A stretch of 7,042 nt of DNA from Methanoregulaceae archaeon (GCA_028679275.1 JAJRBV010000161.1:1-7042), one strand, 5' to 3'. Counted from the first letter of the stretch, positions 1 through 6,566 are shown. The notes: generated by a model not told the origin, from the sequence alone. Numbers and translations: made by a program.

Positions 1-1056
1 TCCCGCTTCCACCCATTCCTTGACGATATGGGCTATCTCCCGGGCTTTCCGGAAACTTGAGAGTGAGGAGGTCCGCACCTCTTCCCCGTTCAGCTCAATA
101 AAACCGCTCTTGAGTTCCGCATAGCTGACTTTGCGAAGAGACGGGCGGGATCGGGAGGGAATACCATAATCGATCACATCAACACTGATATCCTCATCCC
201 GGACCGCCGTACTCCTGACCGCTTCAATATCGAGTATGGGGAGGGGGATTCCAAGGCCCATGTACAGGGTGACGCCATACCCGGTCATGGTTGCAGCCCT
301 GAGATAATCACGGGACATCGCCTTCATGTCAGCAGTCACCATGAGTGTCCCAAAACCCCCCCCAGGAGAATGCTGGGTACCTTCACCGATCACCATTCCG
401 GGGGCTCCCCCAAGGAAAACCGGGACGCCGCCCCCTATCATACGAAGATGGGGATCATTGGCAAGCGGGTTTAAAAGCCCTGCCCCGGAATATGTGATAT
501 TCCCGCAGTTAGGGAGGAGCATCCCCATATAGGTATACAGGCTACGGTCCGTAGAATTCGAGGCTGCATTGTATCGCTGGTACCCGTTCCGGGGATTCAC
601 CATGATGGCCTGATTCAGGTTCTCCAGGAGAAGTTCGGTGGTGATCGTGCGCCGGGGATAGCAGTCAGTCCCTGTTGAAAGAGCCCTGAGCTCAACTGTT
701 TTTCCCGCGATGAAGTCTTCAATGACGTGGGCACCCCCGTAACTCTCTTCGCGGGTTGCTGACTTCTGCGTCGCCCCGATGTAAGCATCGACCGCTGCGA
801 TGCCCCCGTATGCCTCCACATCGTTGAGCCAGACCCGTTCCATCTTGATAGGGGGATCGGCGTGCCCGAAATTTAAGAAAGCCCCGGAAGAGCACATCGC
901 CCCAAAAGTTCCCGTGGTAACGACATCGACCTCATGTAATGCTTCTTCCTCTCCGATCTCCGCAACGATCCCGGGCATCTCCTCAGCCGTGACCACCCGT
1001 GCATTCCCGTCCCTGATCCGCTCACTGATCAGGCTGATGGTCTTTTCCATAGCCAT
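1..1056 (-). CDS. Homocysteine biosynthesis protein, DUF39/HcyBio family (L-aspartate semialdehyde sulfurtransferase-like), partial at C-terminus
   Basis: The minus strand reads open for 352 codons from the ATG at 1056-1054 to the window edge, so the C-terminus is missing. The translation matches the DUF39 (COG1900) family as I know it. Visible marks are an N-terminal helix ending in VVTAEEMPGIV, a conserved Cys55 in the stretch GTFGAMCSSGAF, a second Cys132 in TGTDCYPRR, and a Gly-rich core near residues 208-236 (GGGVPVFLGGAPG, then GEGTQHSPGGGFG). In Methanosarcina acetivorans the homologue MA1821, with ferredoxin protein MA1822, converts aspartate semialdehyde and sulfide to homocysteine. 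From memory, two cysteines near positions 54 and 131 are needed there, which fits these two. The family often continues into paired CBS domains, which would lie off the left edge. A second in-frame ATG at 1050-1048 is an alternative start. The gene is divergent from the DUF34 gene. Family assignment is strong; the exact reaction is inferred from homology. Confidence 0.9.
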   Translation of the reverse strand, partial: MAMEKTISLISERIRDGNARVVTAEEMPGIVAEIGEEEALHEVDVVTTGTFGAMCSSGAFLNFGHADPPIKMERVWLNDVEAYGGIAAVDAYIGATQKSATREESYGGAHVIEDFIAGKTVELRALSTGTDCYPRRTITTELLLENLNQAIMVNPRNGYQRYNAASNSTDRSLYTYMGMLLPNCGNITYSGAGLLNPLANDPHLRMIGGGVPVFLGGAPGMVIGEGTQHSPGGGFGTLMVTADMKAMSRDYLRAATMTGYGVTLYMGLGIPLPILDIEAVRSTAVRDEDISVDVIDYGIPSRSRPSLRKVSYAELKSGFIELNGEEVRTSSLSSFRKAREIAHIVKEWVEAG

Positions 1057-1070
1057 AATGTTCTTTTGAG

Positions 1071-1080
1071 AATATTTATA
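1071..1080 (-). promoter_or_regulatory. TATA box for the DUF39/HcyBio gene
   Basis: The minus strand reads TATAAATATT here, a near-ideal archaeal TATA box. Its centre lies about 26 nt upstream of the second in-frame ATG (1050). At the usual archaeal spacing, transcription would begin at or beside that codon, giving a leaderless mRNA. No Shine-Dalgarno sequence precedes either ATG, which fits. The start of transcription is inferred, not observed. Confidence 0.6.
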
Positions 1081-1084
1081 ACTG

Positions 1085-1119
1085 TTGTATATTACCCGTG
1101 GTAATTACTTACTTTTTTA
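1085..1119 (+). promoter_or_regulatory. Promoter region for the DUF34-SWIM-alaS run (two candidate TATA elements)
   Basis: Two AT-rich elements could serve. TTGTATATTA at 1085-1094 would start transcription near 1116 and leave a short leader of about 28 nt. The T-rich ACTTTTTTA at 1111-1119 is centred about 28 nt before the ATG at 1144 and would give a nearly leaderless transcript. The only purine-rich stretch before the ATG, CGGGAA at 1125-1130, is too distant and too weak to be a convincing ribosome-binding site, which favours the second element. Confidence 0.35.
1091..1105. promoter_or_regulatory. Perfect inverted repeat in the divergent promoter region, candidate operator
   Basis: The sequence is ATTACC-CGT-GGTAAT: two 6-bp arms that are exact reverse complements around a 3-bp spacer. 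It stops there, because the flanking bases do not pair. Its centre (1098) is about 48 nt from the ATG at 1050 of the DUF39 gene and 46 nt from the ATG at 1144 of the DUF34 gene, so it sits almost symmetrically between the two. That is a natural position for a dimeric regulator acting on both promoters. The regulator is unknown, and chance occurrence in AT-rich DNA is possible. Confidence 0.4.
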
Positions 1120-1143
1120 CCTCGCGGGAACCGATACCTTCCC

Positions 1144-1851
1144 ATGGATATCAGGGCGGTAATCCGGGATCTCGAGGAGATTGCCCCACCCGAGTGTGCC
1201 GATGAGATGGATGCAGGGAGAATCGGGCTTATTATTGAGGGGAGACCTGAAATCGGGCGAGTGATGTGTGCCCTTGATGCAACCCCGGCGGTCGTGAGTG
1301 AGGCGGTCAGGTCCGGGGCTGATATGCTCATCGTGCATCACACCCCCATCTGGTCTCCCGTCACATCGGTCTCCCGGCCGCTGGGTTCCTTGCTGAAACA
1401 GGTGCTGGATGCGGACCTGAATATCTATGTAATGCATACCAATTTTGATCATGCAAAGGGCGGAATAAACGATGCCCTGGCAGATCTCCTCGGACTCACC
1501 TCAGTCGCAGGGATGACCCTTGGTGTCTGCGGCGACTGCAGCCTCGATATCGCAGGATTCGTCAGCCGGCTTGGTTCCCCCCTGCGCACGTGGGGGGTTG
1601 TGGAACTGCCATGCAGGATCGGGGTTGCTGGAGGAAGCGGGTTTGACCTGGAATGTATCAGGGAGGCTGCATCCCTTGGTGCGAAGGCATATCTCTCAGC
1701 AGAGCTGAAGCATTCAGTAGCACGGATTTCCCCCCTTCCCCTTATCGAATCCACCCATTATGCTCTCGAAGCTCCGGGGATGCGCCGGCTTGCAGAACGG
1801 ATGGGCTGGAGGTTTATCGATGATCCCCCGGTAATGGCAACATGGAGATAA
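1144..1851 (+). CDS. DUF34/NIF3 family dinuclear metal-centre protein
   Basis: This 235-residue protein has the layout of the NIF3/YbgI (DUF34, COG0327) family, at the usual archaeal size and without the middle insertion seen in some bacterial members. Visible family marks are the N-terminal GRIGLIIEG (residues 25-33), the beta-strand CALDAT (42-47), the metal-binding IVHHTP with His65 and His66, MHTNFD with His98 and Asp102, and the C-terminal ESTHYALE with His205 and Glu209. His65, His66, Asp102, His205 and Glu209 line up with the five dinuclear-metal ligands of E. coli YbgI, so the site looks complete. Family members form hexameric rings. The old name 'GTP cyclohydrolase 1 type 2' is not well supported, and the cellular role is unsettled, with proposals including metal handling. 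The start lacks a clear Shine-Dalgarno. The gene overlaps the SWIM gene by 10 nt, so the two are probably translationally coupled. The family call is firm; the function is unknown. Confidence 0.9.
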   Translation: MDIRAVIRDLEEIAPPECADEMDAGRIGLIIEGRPEIGRVMCALDATPAVVSEAVRSGADMLIVHHTPIWSPVTSVSRPLGSLLKQVLDADLNIYVMHTNFDHAKGGINDALADLLGLTSVAGMTLGVCGDCSLDIAGFVSRLGSPLRTWGVVELPCRIGVAGGSGFDLECIREAASLGAKAYLSAELKHSVARISPLPLIESTHYALEAPGMRRLAERMGWRFIDDPPVMATWR

Positions 1852-2195
1852 TCCAGCTTTTCGAACAGCTTGCAGAGAAAAAGGCTCTCACCCCTGAGCT
1901 GCGGGAGGAGATTATCCATATATACGGGGAGAGGGGGAGAAAAGCCCTGCAGGCCATTGATGAGCAGCGGATCAAGAAGTACCGAGATTTTTTTGTCGTT
2001 GTCGGAGCATCCGATGAGTATGTTGTCGATGATGATTTCTGCACCTGCAGGGACTTTATCTTCCGGAAAGGCCGCTGCTGGCATGAGCTGGCGGTCAGGA
2101 TTGCTTCTGCTATCGGGTCGTTCGATGAGATAGATCTCTGGTACCAGGACACATGGACAGCGGAAGACCCGCCGGACAAACAATATTTATCGTAA
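1842..2195 (+). CDS. Small SWIM-type zinc-finger protein
   Basis: This 117-residue protein carries one clear motif: Cys67-X-Cys69-X9-Cys79-X-His81, with the sequence FCTCRDFIFRKGRCWHE. It fits the SWIM zinc-finger pattern CxCxnCxH. SWIM domains bind DNA or protein partners and occur in bacterial helicases, plant MuDR/FAR1-type proteins and the Shu-complex recombination mediators. Here there is no helicase or transposase partner domain. Before the finger are an acidic and basic helical region (residues 1-46) and a short beta segment YRDFFVVVGASDEYVVDDD (47-65), which looks like the strand that normally leads into a SWIM finger. The C-terminal tail is acidic. The ATG lies inside the end of the DUF34 gene (ATGGAGATAA), so reinitiation is likely. 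The role is unknown. A nucleic-acid binding protein is the best guess, from the motif alone. Confidence 0.85.
   Translation: MEIIQLFEQLAEKKALTPELREEIIHIYGERGRKALQAIDEQRIKKYRDFFVVVGASDEYVVDDDFCTCRDFIFRKGRCWHELAVRIASAIGSFDEIDLWYQDTWTAEDPPDKQYLS
2182..2190 (+). promoter_or_regulatory. Possible internal promoter for alaS
   Basis: AATATTTAT, inside the last codons of the SWIM gene, resembles an archaeal TATA box. Its centre is about 44 nt before the alaS ATG, so transcription would start near 2212 with a leader of about 18 nt. The 34-nt gap that follows is A-rich and contains only a weak AGGT at 2211-2214 as a possible ribosome-binding site. alaS may therefore be transcribed on its own as well as from the upstream genes. 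Confidence 0.35.
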
Positions 2196-2229
2196 AAAAT
2201 CCAAAATAAAAGGTACAACGTGGTTTTCC

Positions 2230-4971
2230 ATGCTCGAGGACGAATACCAGCTCGAATATTTTAAAAACCAGGGGCTGACCCGGAAAGTATGCAGGAAATG
2301 CGGCGCAGCGTTCTGGACCCGGAACCCGGACCTGGACATCTGCGGGGATGCCCCCTGCGAAACCTACAATTTCATCAGCAATCCTGTCTTCCGGCGGCAC
2401 AATGTGGACGAGATGCGGGAAGCCTATCTCTCGTTCTTCGAGCGGAACCACCATACGCGGATCGAGCGGTATCCGGTTGTTGCAAGGTGGAGGGATGACC
2501 TCTACCTTACTATCGCTTCCATTGCCGATTTTCAGCCATGGGTAACCAGTGGCGTCGTCCCGCCCCCCGCAAATCCCCTTACCATATCCCAGCCCTGCAT
2601 CCGGTTAAACGACCTCGATTCGGTCGGGCGTTCAGGGAGACATCTGACGCTGTTTGAGATGATGGCGCACCATGCGTTCAACTCAGATTTTGAAGAGATT
2701 TACTGGAAGGACCGGACGGTAGAACTCTGTGAGCAGTTCCTTTCATCTATCGGGGGAGATCTTTTTCAGGTAACCTACAAGGAGCACCCGTGGATCGGGG
2801 GCGGGAATGCAGGACCGAGCCTCGAAGTGCTGATTGGAGGACTCGAGGTAGCCACCCTTGTCTTCATGAACCTCGGCCGCCAGAAGACCGGGAAACCGCC
2901 TGTCGATCTAGACGGGCAGCCCTATTACCCGATGAAGAACTGGATCGTGGATACCGGGTACGGCCTTGAACGGCTTGTCTGGGCATCAAGGGGGTCCCCG
3001 ACAATTTACGATGCCGTGTTCCCGGAGATGGTCAGCAGGGTGATGGAATCGGCAGGTCTCGAACATTTTCTTGACAACCAGGAGTACACGAAAATCCTTT
3101 CCCTCAATGCCAAATTTGCCGGTGTTATGGATATATCAGGGACCAACCTCTATCAGCTCAGGAAGAGGGTCGCCACTGCCATCGATGTCCCTATCGAGAA
3201 GCTTGACCGGATGATCACCCCGATCGAGAAGGTATATGCCATCGTGGACCATTCCCGTTGCCTTGCTTATATGCTCGGGGACTGCATTGTGCCTTCGAAT
3301 GTACAGGAAGGTTACCTAGCCCGTCTCGTTCTACGGAGGACCCTCCGTATGATGAACGACCTCGGGATCAAGGACAACCTCGCCGAGCTCATCGAACAGC
3401 AGATGCGGATCATCGGGACAGGCTCCTTCGAGCAGGATATCATTATCGTGAGGGAGATTGTCGATCGGGAAGTCGAGAAGTACATTGCTACCCTCACCCG
3501 TGGGACAAAAATCGTCCAGAAAGTTGCCCGTACCTATAAGGCAAAGAGGGAGCGTCTCCCCCTCAAGGAGATCATCACGCTCTATGACTCCCACGGTATT
3601 CCCCCCGATATAACCCGGGACATTGCTGTTGCCGAGGGGGCCGTAGTAGAACTTCCTGACAATTTCTACTCGCTCATCGCTGATATGCATTCAGAGTCCG
3701 GGGGGGAAGAAGGGCAGGACCCGTATGCACGATATAAAGACCGGATCGGCGGTCTCCCCCAGACCCGCAAGCTCTACTACGAGCTGCCCTGCGGTATGGA
3801 GTTCGATGCAATGGTCATCGACTTTTTTGACGGGTATGCGGTCATGGACCAGACACTCTTCTACCCGGAAGGAGGGGGGCAGCCTGCCGACAGCGGGATG
3901 CTGATTGGGGCAGAGAGCATGGTCAGGGTTGATGATGTCCGGAAGATTGGCGATGTCATCATCCACCATATTTCCGGGGGAATTATCAGAAGAGGTGACA
4001 GGGTCAAGGGAATCATCGATGAAGAAAGGCGCTGGTCGCTGATGCGCCACCATACTGCAACCCACCTGATGCTGCATGCATCAAAAGAGGTTCTCGGGGC
4101 TCATATCCACCAGGCCGGCGCCCAGAAAGGCGTCGAAAGTGCACGGCTCGATATCAGGCATTACAAGCACATCACTCCTGATGAGCTCAGGAGGATTGAG
4201 ATTGCGGCCAACAGGATGGTCATGGCCGACCAGAAGGTAGATATTATGCACGAAGAGCGGACCCGGGCCGAGCAGATGTTCGGGTTTGCCCTTTACCAGG
4301 GAGGTGTGCCCCCGGGCAAGGATATCCGCATCGTTCAGGTAGCCGGGGATGTGGAGGCATGTGCCGGGACCCACTGCCGCGGCACGGGTGATATCGGGAT
4401 GATCAAGATTATCCGCGTCGAGCATATCCAGGACGGGATCGAACGCCTGGAATTCACCGCCGGTATGGCAGCCGTCGAGTACATGCAGCGCATGGAACGG
4501 ATCGTTGCGGATTCTGCTGCAGTCCTCTCCGTCCAGCAGGATATCCTCCCTTCATCCGTGGCACGGTTTTTCACCGAATGGAAGGAGCAGCGTAAAGAGA
4601 TCGAGCGCCTCTCCCAGCAGCTGGTGGAGATGGAAATCAGGAACCTGTCTCCCGAAACCATCCAGGGAATCCCCCTTATCATCCGGGAGATCGATCTGCC
4701 GCCAAAGGATCTTGCGTCGATTGCATCATACGTGGCCGAGAAGGGAGGGGTGGCCCTGCTCGCCAGCGCAAAGGAGCGGGCACACGTAGTGCTGATGTCC
4801 GGCACTGACCGGGTCAATGCCGGAGATATTATTGGGCAGGTTTGTATCCTTCTCGGAGGAAAGGGCGGCGGTTCGAAATCCATGGCGCAGGGAGGCGGTC
4901 CCGTGGTTGACCAGATCGGACTTGCCCTGAAAGTTGGAAAGGAGCGCATCCTGGCGGCACTCAATGACTGA
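2230..4971 (+). CDS. alaS: Alanyl-tRNA synthetase, archaeal type
   Basis: This 913-residue class II synthetase attaches alanine to tRNA-Ala in the cytoplasm and clears mischarged Ser- and Gly-tRNA. The length matches archaeal AlaRS, as does the N-terminal cysteine cluster (Cys21, Cys24, Cys38, Cys43), absent from bacterial forms. The catalytic domain shows motif 2 around residues 121-145 (QPCIRLNDLD, then LTLFEMM, with Arg125) and motif 3, DTGYGLER, at 241-248. The editing domain has the zinc ligands His608 and His612 (HTATH) and Cys711 and His715 (CAGTHC), so proofreading looks intact. A short charged, probably coiled-coil stretch follows near residues 770-800. The C-terminal DHHA1 (C-Ala) domain carries the Gly-rich GGKGGGSKSMAQGGG at 876-890. 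No frameshift or missing key residue was seen. The ATG at 2230 puts the N-terminus at the expected distance from the Cys cluster. The stop overlaps the next gene by 8 nt. Confidence 0.98.
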   Translation: MLEDEYQLEYFKNQGLTRKVCRKCGAAFWTRNPDLDICGDAPCETYNFISNPVFRRHNVDEMREAYLSFFERNHHTRIERYPVVARWRDDLYLTIASIADFQPWVTSGVVPPPANPLTISQPCIRLNDLDSVGRSGRHLTLFEMMAHHAFNSDFEEIYWKDRTVELCEQFLSSIGGDLFQVTYKEHPWIGGGNAGPSLEVLIGGLEVATLVFMNLGRQKTGKPPVDLDGQPYYPMKNWIVDTGYGLERLVWASRGSPTIYDAVFPEMVSRVMESAGLEHFLDNQEYTKILSLNAKFAGVMDISGTNLYQLRKRVATAIDVPIEKLDRMITPIEKVYAIVDHSRCLAYMLGDCIVPSNVQEGYLARLVLRRTLRMMNDLGIKDNLAELIEQQMRIIGTGSFEQDIIIVREIVDREVEKYIATLTRGTKIVQKVARTYKAKRERLPLKEIITLYDSHGIPPDITRDIAVAEGAVVELPDNFYSLIADMHSESGGEEGQDPYARYKDRIGGLPQTRKLYYELPCGMEFDAMVIDFFDGYAVMDQTLFYPEGGGQPADSGMLIGAESMVRVDDVRKIGDVIIHHISGGIIRRGDRVKGIIDEERRWSLMRHHTATHLMLHASKEVLGAHIHQAGAQKGVESARLDIRHYKHITPDELRRIEIAANRMVMADQKVDIMHEERTRAEQMFGFALYQGGVPPGKDIRIVQVAGDVEACAGTHCRGTGDIGMIKIIRVEHIQDGIERLEFTAGMAAVEYMQRMERIVADSAAVLSVQQDILPSSVARFFTEWKEQRKEIERLSQQLVEMEIRNLSPETIQGIPLIIREIDLPPKDLASIASYVAEKGGVALLASAKERAHVVLMSGTDRVNAGDIIGQVCILLGGKGGGSKSMAQGGGPVVDQIGLALKVGKERILAALND

Positions 4972-5572
4972 AGAGGTTATTGTTCTTGAGCCCGGGGATG
5001 AACGGGCACAGAAAATCGGCAAGGCGATTGCAAGCCCGACGGCAAATGATATCCTCCATATCCTTGCAGAAGGCCCTAAGACTGCATCAGACCTGACAGA
5101 GACCATGAATATCCCGATGGGGACCCTGAAATATCATATCGAGAACCTCCTTGATGCCGGCCTTATCGAGATCACCGAGACCAGGTACAGCGTAAAAGGG
5201 CGGGAGGTCAAGGTATATGCCCTGCGTGACCAGCTCCTCATTGTCGCTCCGAAGGTCACCAGCATAAGGTCAATCCTGCTCAAGTATGCCTCGCTCTTTG
5301 TAATCGTTATTATCGCTTCAATGGCGATGCTCGCGATCCTCCCCCTCCTGCAGAATGCGCCCCCGGTTGCCGGCCCATTGGCATTCCAGACTGATGACGG
5401 GGAAGGATCAGGGGTCGCCAGTGTGCTCGCAGAAAAGGCGCCGGCTGATACCGGACGGTTGCTCCCGTCATCTGCTGCCCCGGTCCTGGCATTCTTTATG
5501 GGAGGATGCCTGGTGCTCCTTCTCCTTATCCTGTATGAGGCCTACTGGTGGCAGAAGAGCTTCTCGCATTAA
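4964..5572 (+). CDS. Membrane-anchored winged helix-turn-helix protein
   Basis: From the ATG at 4964 this is a 202-residue protein. Residues 15-87 look like an ArsR-like winged helix: helices around KAIASPTANDILHILAEG, a turn and recognition helix TASDLTETMNIPMGTLKYHI, then LLDAGLIE and a basic wing (RYSVKGREVKVYAL). A hydrophobic segment at about 108-129 (YASLFVIVIIASMAMLAIL) and another at about 172-193 (VLAFFMGGCLVLLLLILYEAY) predict two membrane spans. Between them is a roughly 42-residue loop, Ala/Gly/Pro-rich with acidic residues, which would face outside if the DNA-binding domain is cytoplasmic. A membrane-tethered transcription regulator is the natural reading; the signal and targets are unknown. 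An upstream in-frame TTG at 4934 lies deep within alaS and is a poor start. The chosen ATG overlaps the alaS stop (ATGACTGA), which suggests translational coupling. Confidence 0.85.
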   Translation: MTEEVIVLEPGDERAQKIGKAIASPTANDILHILAEGPKTASDLTETMNIPMGTLKYHIENLLDAGLIEITETRYSVKGREVKVYALRDQLLIVAPKVTSIRSILLKYASLFVIVIIASMAMLAILPLLQNAPPVAGPLAFQTDDGEGSGVASVLAEKAPADTGRLLPSSAAPVLAFFMGGCLVLLLLILYEAYWWQKSFSH

Positions 5573-5577
5573 TCATG

Positions 5578-5582
5578 TTTTT
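5578..5582 (+). terminator. Short T-run after the wHTH gene, weak terminator candidate
   Basis: Five T residues begin 6 nt after the stop codon of the membrane wHTH gene. Archaeal transcription often ends at T-rich tracts without a hairpin, but five T is short, so efficiency would be partial. The convergent layout makes a terminator in this gap likely. Confidence 0.3.
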
Positions 5583-5651
5583 CCTGCCCCCTGATGAGGC
5601 CTTGAACTGTTCCTGCTTACCGGACACCGTTGCCCGGCCTCTCTCCGGCCA

Positions 5652-5759
5652 ATGGCTATGGATCAGAACACAACTCCGGAAGAACCACGTGGGGAACCGC
5701 ATGACTGCAGCATCTGGAAAGGTATGCATATCGGAGGATATCCTTCCCTGACGGAATAA
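5652..5759 (+). CDS. Doubtful 35-residue ORF in the convergent gap
   Basis: An ATG-to-TAA frame encodes 35 residues, beginning MAMDQNTTPEEPRGEPHDC and ending with IGGYPSLTE. Its mixed composition is protein-like, with one Cys and a SIWKG stretch. Against it, there is no Shine-Dalgarno, no clear TATA box just upstream and no recognised domain, and the frame opens only at the stop at 5595-5597. The rest of the gap (5573-5768) shows only T- and A-runs and two CCGGCC copies near 5634-5650. This may be a microprotein, a decayed gene end or chance; I lean towards chance. Confidence 0.2.
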   Translation: MAMDQNTTPEEPRGEPHDCSIWKGMHIGGYPSLTE

Positions 5760-5764
5760 AAAAA
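5758..5764 (-). terminator. T7 tract downstream of the secreted-protein gene
   Basis: On the minus strand a run of seven T lies 4 nt after the TAA stop (5771-5769) of the secreted-protein gene. No stable hairpin precedes it. A U-rich tract this close to a stop, in a convergent gap, is a typical archaeal intrinsic terminator. Confidence 0.5.
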
Positions 5765-5768
5765 CTGG

Positions 5769-6566
5769 TTATTTTCTCTTCCAGGCGACCAGAGCGGCAG
5801 CAATGATGAGTCCGGCGATCATACCTGCAACAGGCACCGGAAGCCCCGGGCTTGCCGGGAGGGTAGTCCCCGTTACTCCTGGAGTTTCCGTCGTAGTCTC
5901 TGTAACCACCGGTGAATCAGTGACAGAATATCGTAACTGAGCGATAAATCCCTTTGAATCATTGACATTCACATAATAGTTACCCGGTTCGGTCACATTC
6001 ACCCTCTTTGAAAAATATCCGTTTTTGGACCCGAGCGTGGTGGTTGTCCTGATATTCTGCTCGGGGAGAGAATACCCTTTCGGGCCGTCTATCTTCAGGG
6101 TGATGGTGGCAATCCCGATTTCAGGGATATATCCTTCTATGACCAGTGCCTCATCAAGGCTCTGGTCTTTTGGAACCGTCAGCACGATCTCTCCTGACCG
6201 GTCGATGAGATTCACCAGCCTGATTGTAACAGAGGAGGAACCAAGGCTTGATCCGGGATCCTGCAGGAACTGGATCTCGACTTTGTACTGTCCGGCCGGA
6301 AGGCTCGTTGTCGGGAACGATGCGTCAAACGTTTTGCTCTCATCGACAACAATCATTCTCCTGTCAACCAGTTCAGGGGTGGTAAACTGGGTCCTGTAGA
6401 GGATGATGTCAAACTGGGTTCCGGCAGGAAAGGTGGTTGTCCCGGTCACTTCGAGCGGAGCCCCGGCCTGGATCTCTTCAGGCGCATCGATAGCGATGAC
6501 GTAAGCCTGTACCGCTCCAACAAGGAGCGCCAGAAAAAGGAGAGCGGGGATGATGCGCTTTCTCAT
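5769..6566 (-). CDS. Secreted, C-terminally membrane-anchored beta-rich surface protein
   Basis: This 265-residue protein has a clear signal peptide: MRKR, then a hydrophobic core, and a likely cleavage after AVQA (residue 21). The exported part, residues 22 to about 217, looks like two beta-sandwich (Ig-like) units. The first runs roughly 22-120 (IDAPEEIQAGAPLEVTG) and the second about 127-217 (EIVLTVPKDQSLDEALVIEG). Two N-glycosylation sequons are visible, Asn190-Val-Thr and Asn202-Asp-Ser. A Thr-rich linker (about 218-236, TETTTETPGVTGTTLP) leads to PGLPVPVAG, a single hydrophobic span (about 243-262) and a basic WKRK end. That tripartite tail resembles PGF-CTERM-type sorting signals of methanogens, though the usual PGF reads PGL. 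I do not recognise the family beyond this. A structural or adhesive role at the cell envelope is inference. It lies 77 nt downstream of hisH on the same strand. Confidence 0.8.
   Translation of the reverse strand: MRKRIIPALLFLALLVGAVQAYVIAIDAPEEIQAGAPLEVTGTTTFPAGTQFDIILYRTQFTTPELVDRRMIVVDESKTFDASFPTTSLPAGQYKVEIQFLQDPGSSLGSSSVTIRLVNLIDRSGEIVLTVPKDQSLDEALVIEGYIPEIGIATITLKIDGPKGYSLPEQNIRTTTTLGSKNGYFSKRVNVTEPGNYYVNVNDSKGFIAQLRYSVTDSPVVTETTTETPGVTGTTLPASPGLPVPVAGMIAGLIIAAALVAWKRK

Noticed and set aside
800..1069. Plus-strand 89-codon frame opposite the DUF39 gene
   Set aside because: It is antisense to a well-supported conserved gene, has a Ser/Thr-rich low-quality translation and no recognisable domain. 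It is a shadow of the high-GC codon pattern.
1117..1452. Minus-strand 111-codon frame over the start of the DUF34 gene
   Set aside because: It covers the NIF3 metal-ligand region in antisense and has no recognisable motif or start context.
4934..4963. N-terminal extension of the membrane wHTH protein from a TTG codon
   Set aside because: It would extend 38 nt into alaS with a rare start codon. The ATG at 4964 gives the compact overlap expected for coupling and a plausible N-terminus.
4335..4964. Minus-strand 209-codon frame opposite the 3' end of alaS
   Set aside because: It is long but lies entirely within the conserved editing and DHHA1 region of AlaRS, and its translation is rich in Ser, Arg, Ile and Pro as expected for antisense of such a gene.
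5634..5650. Two CCGGCC copies as a hairpin or repeat element
   Set aside because: They are short direct copies giving at best a 4-bp GGCC stem, which is expected by chance in GC-rich DNA.
5548..5751. Plus-strand 67-codon frame spanning the end of the wHTH gene and the gap
   Set aside because: It starts out of frame inside the wHTH gene, shows no domain, and competes with the better-placed T-run after the stop.
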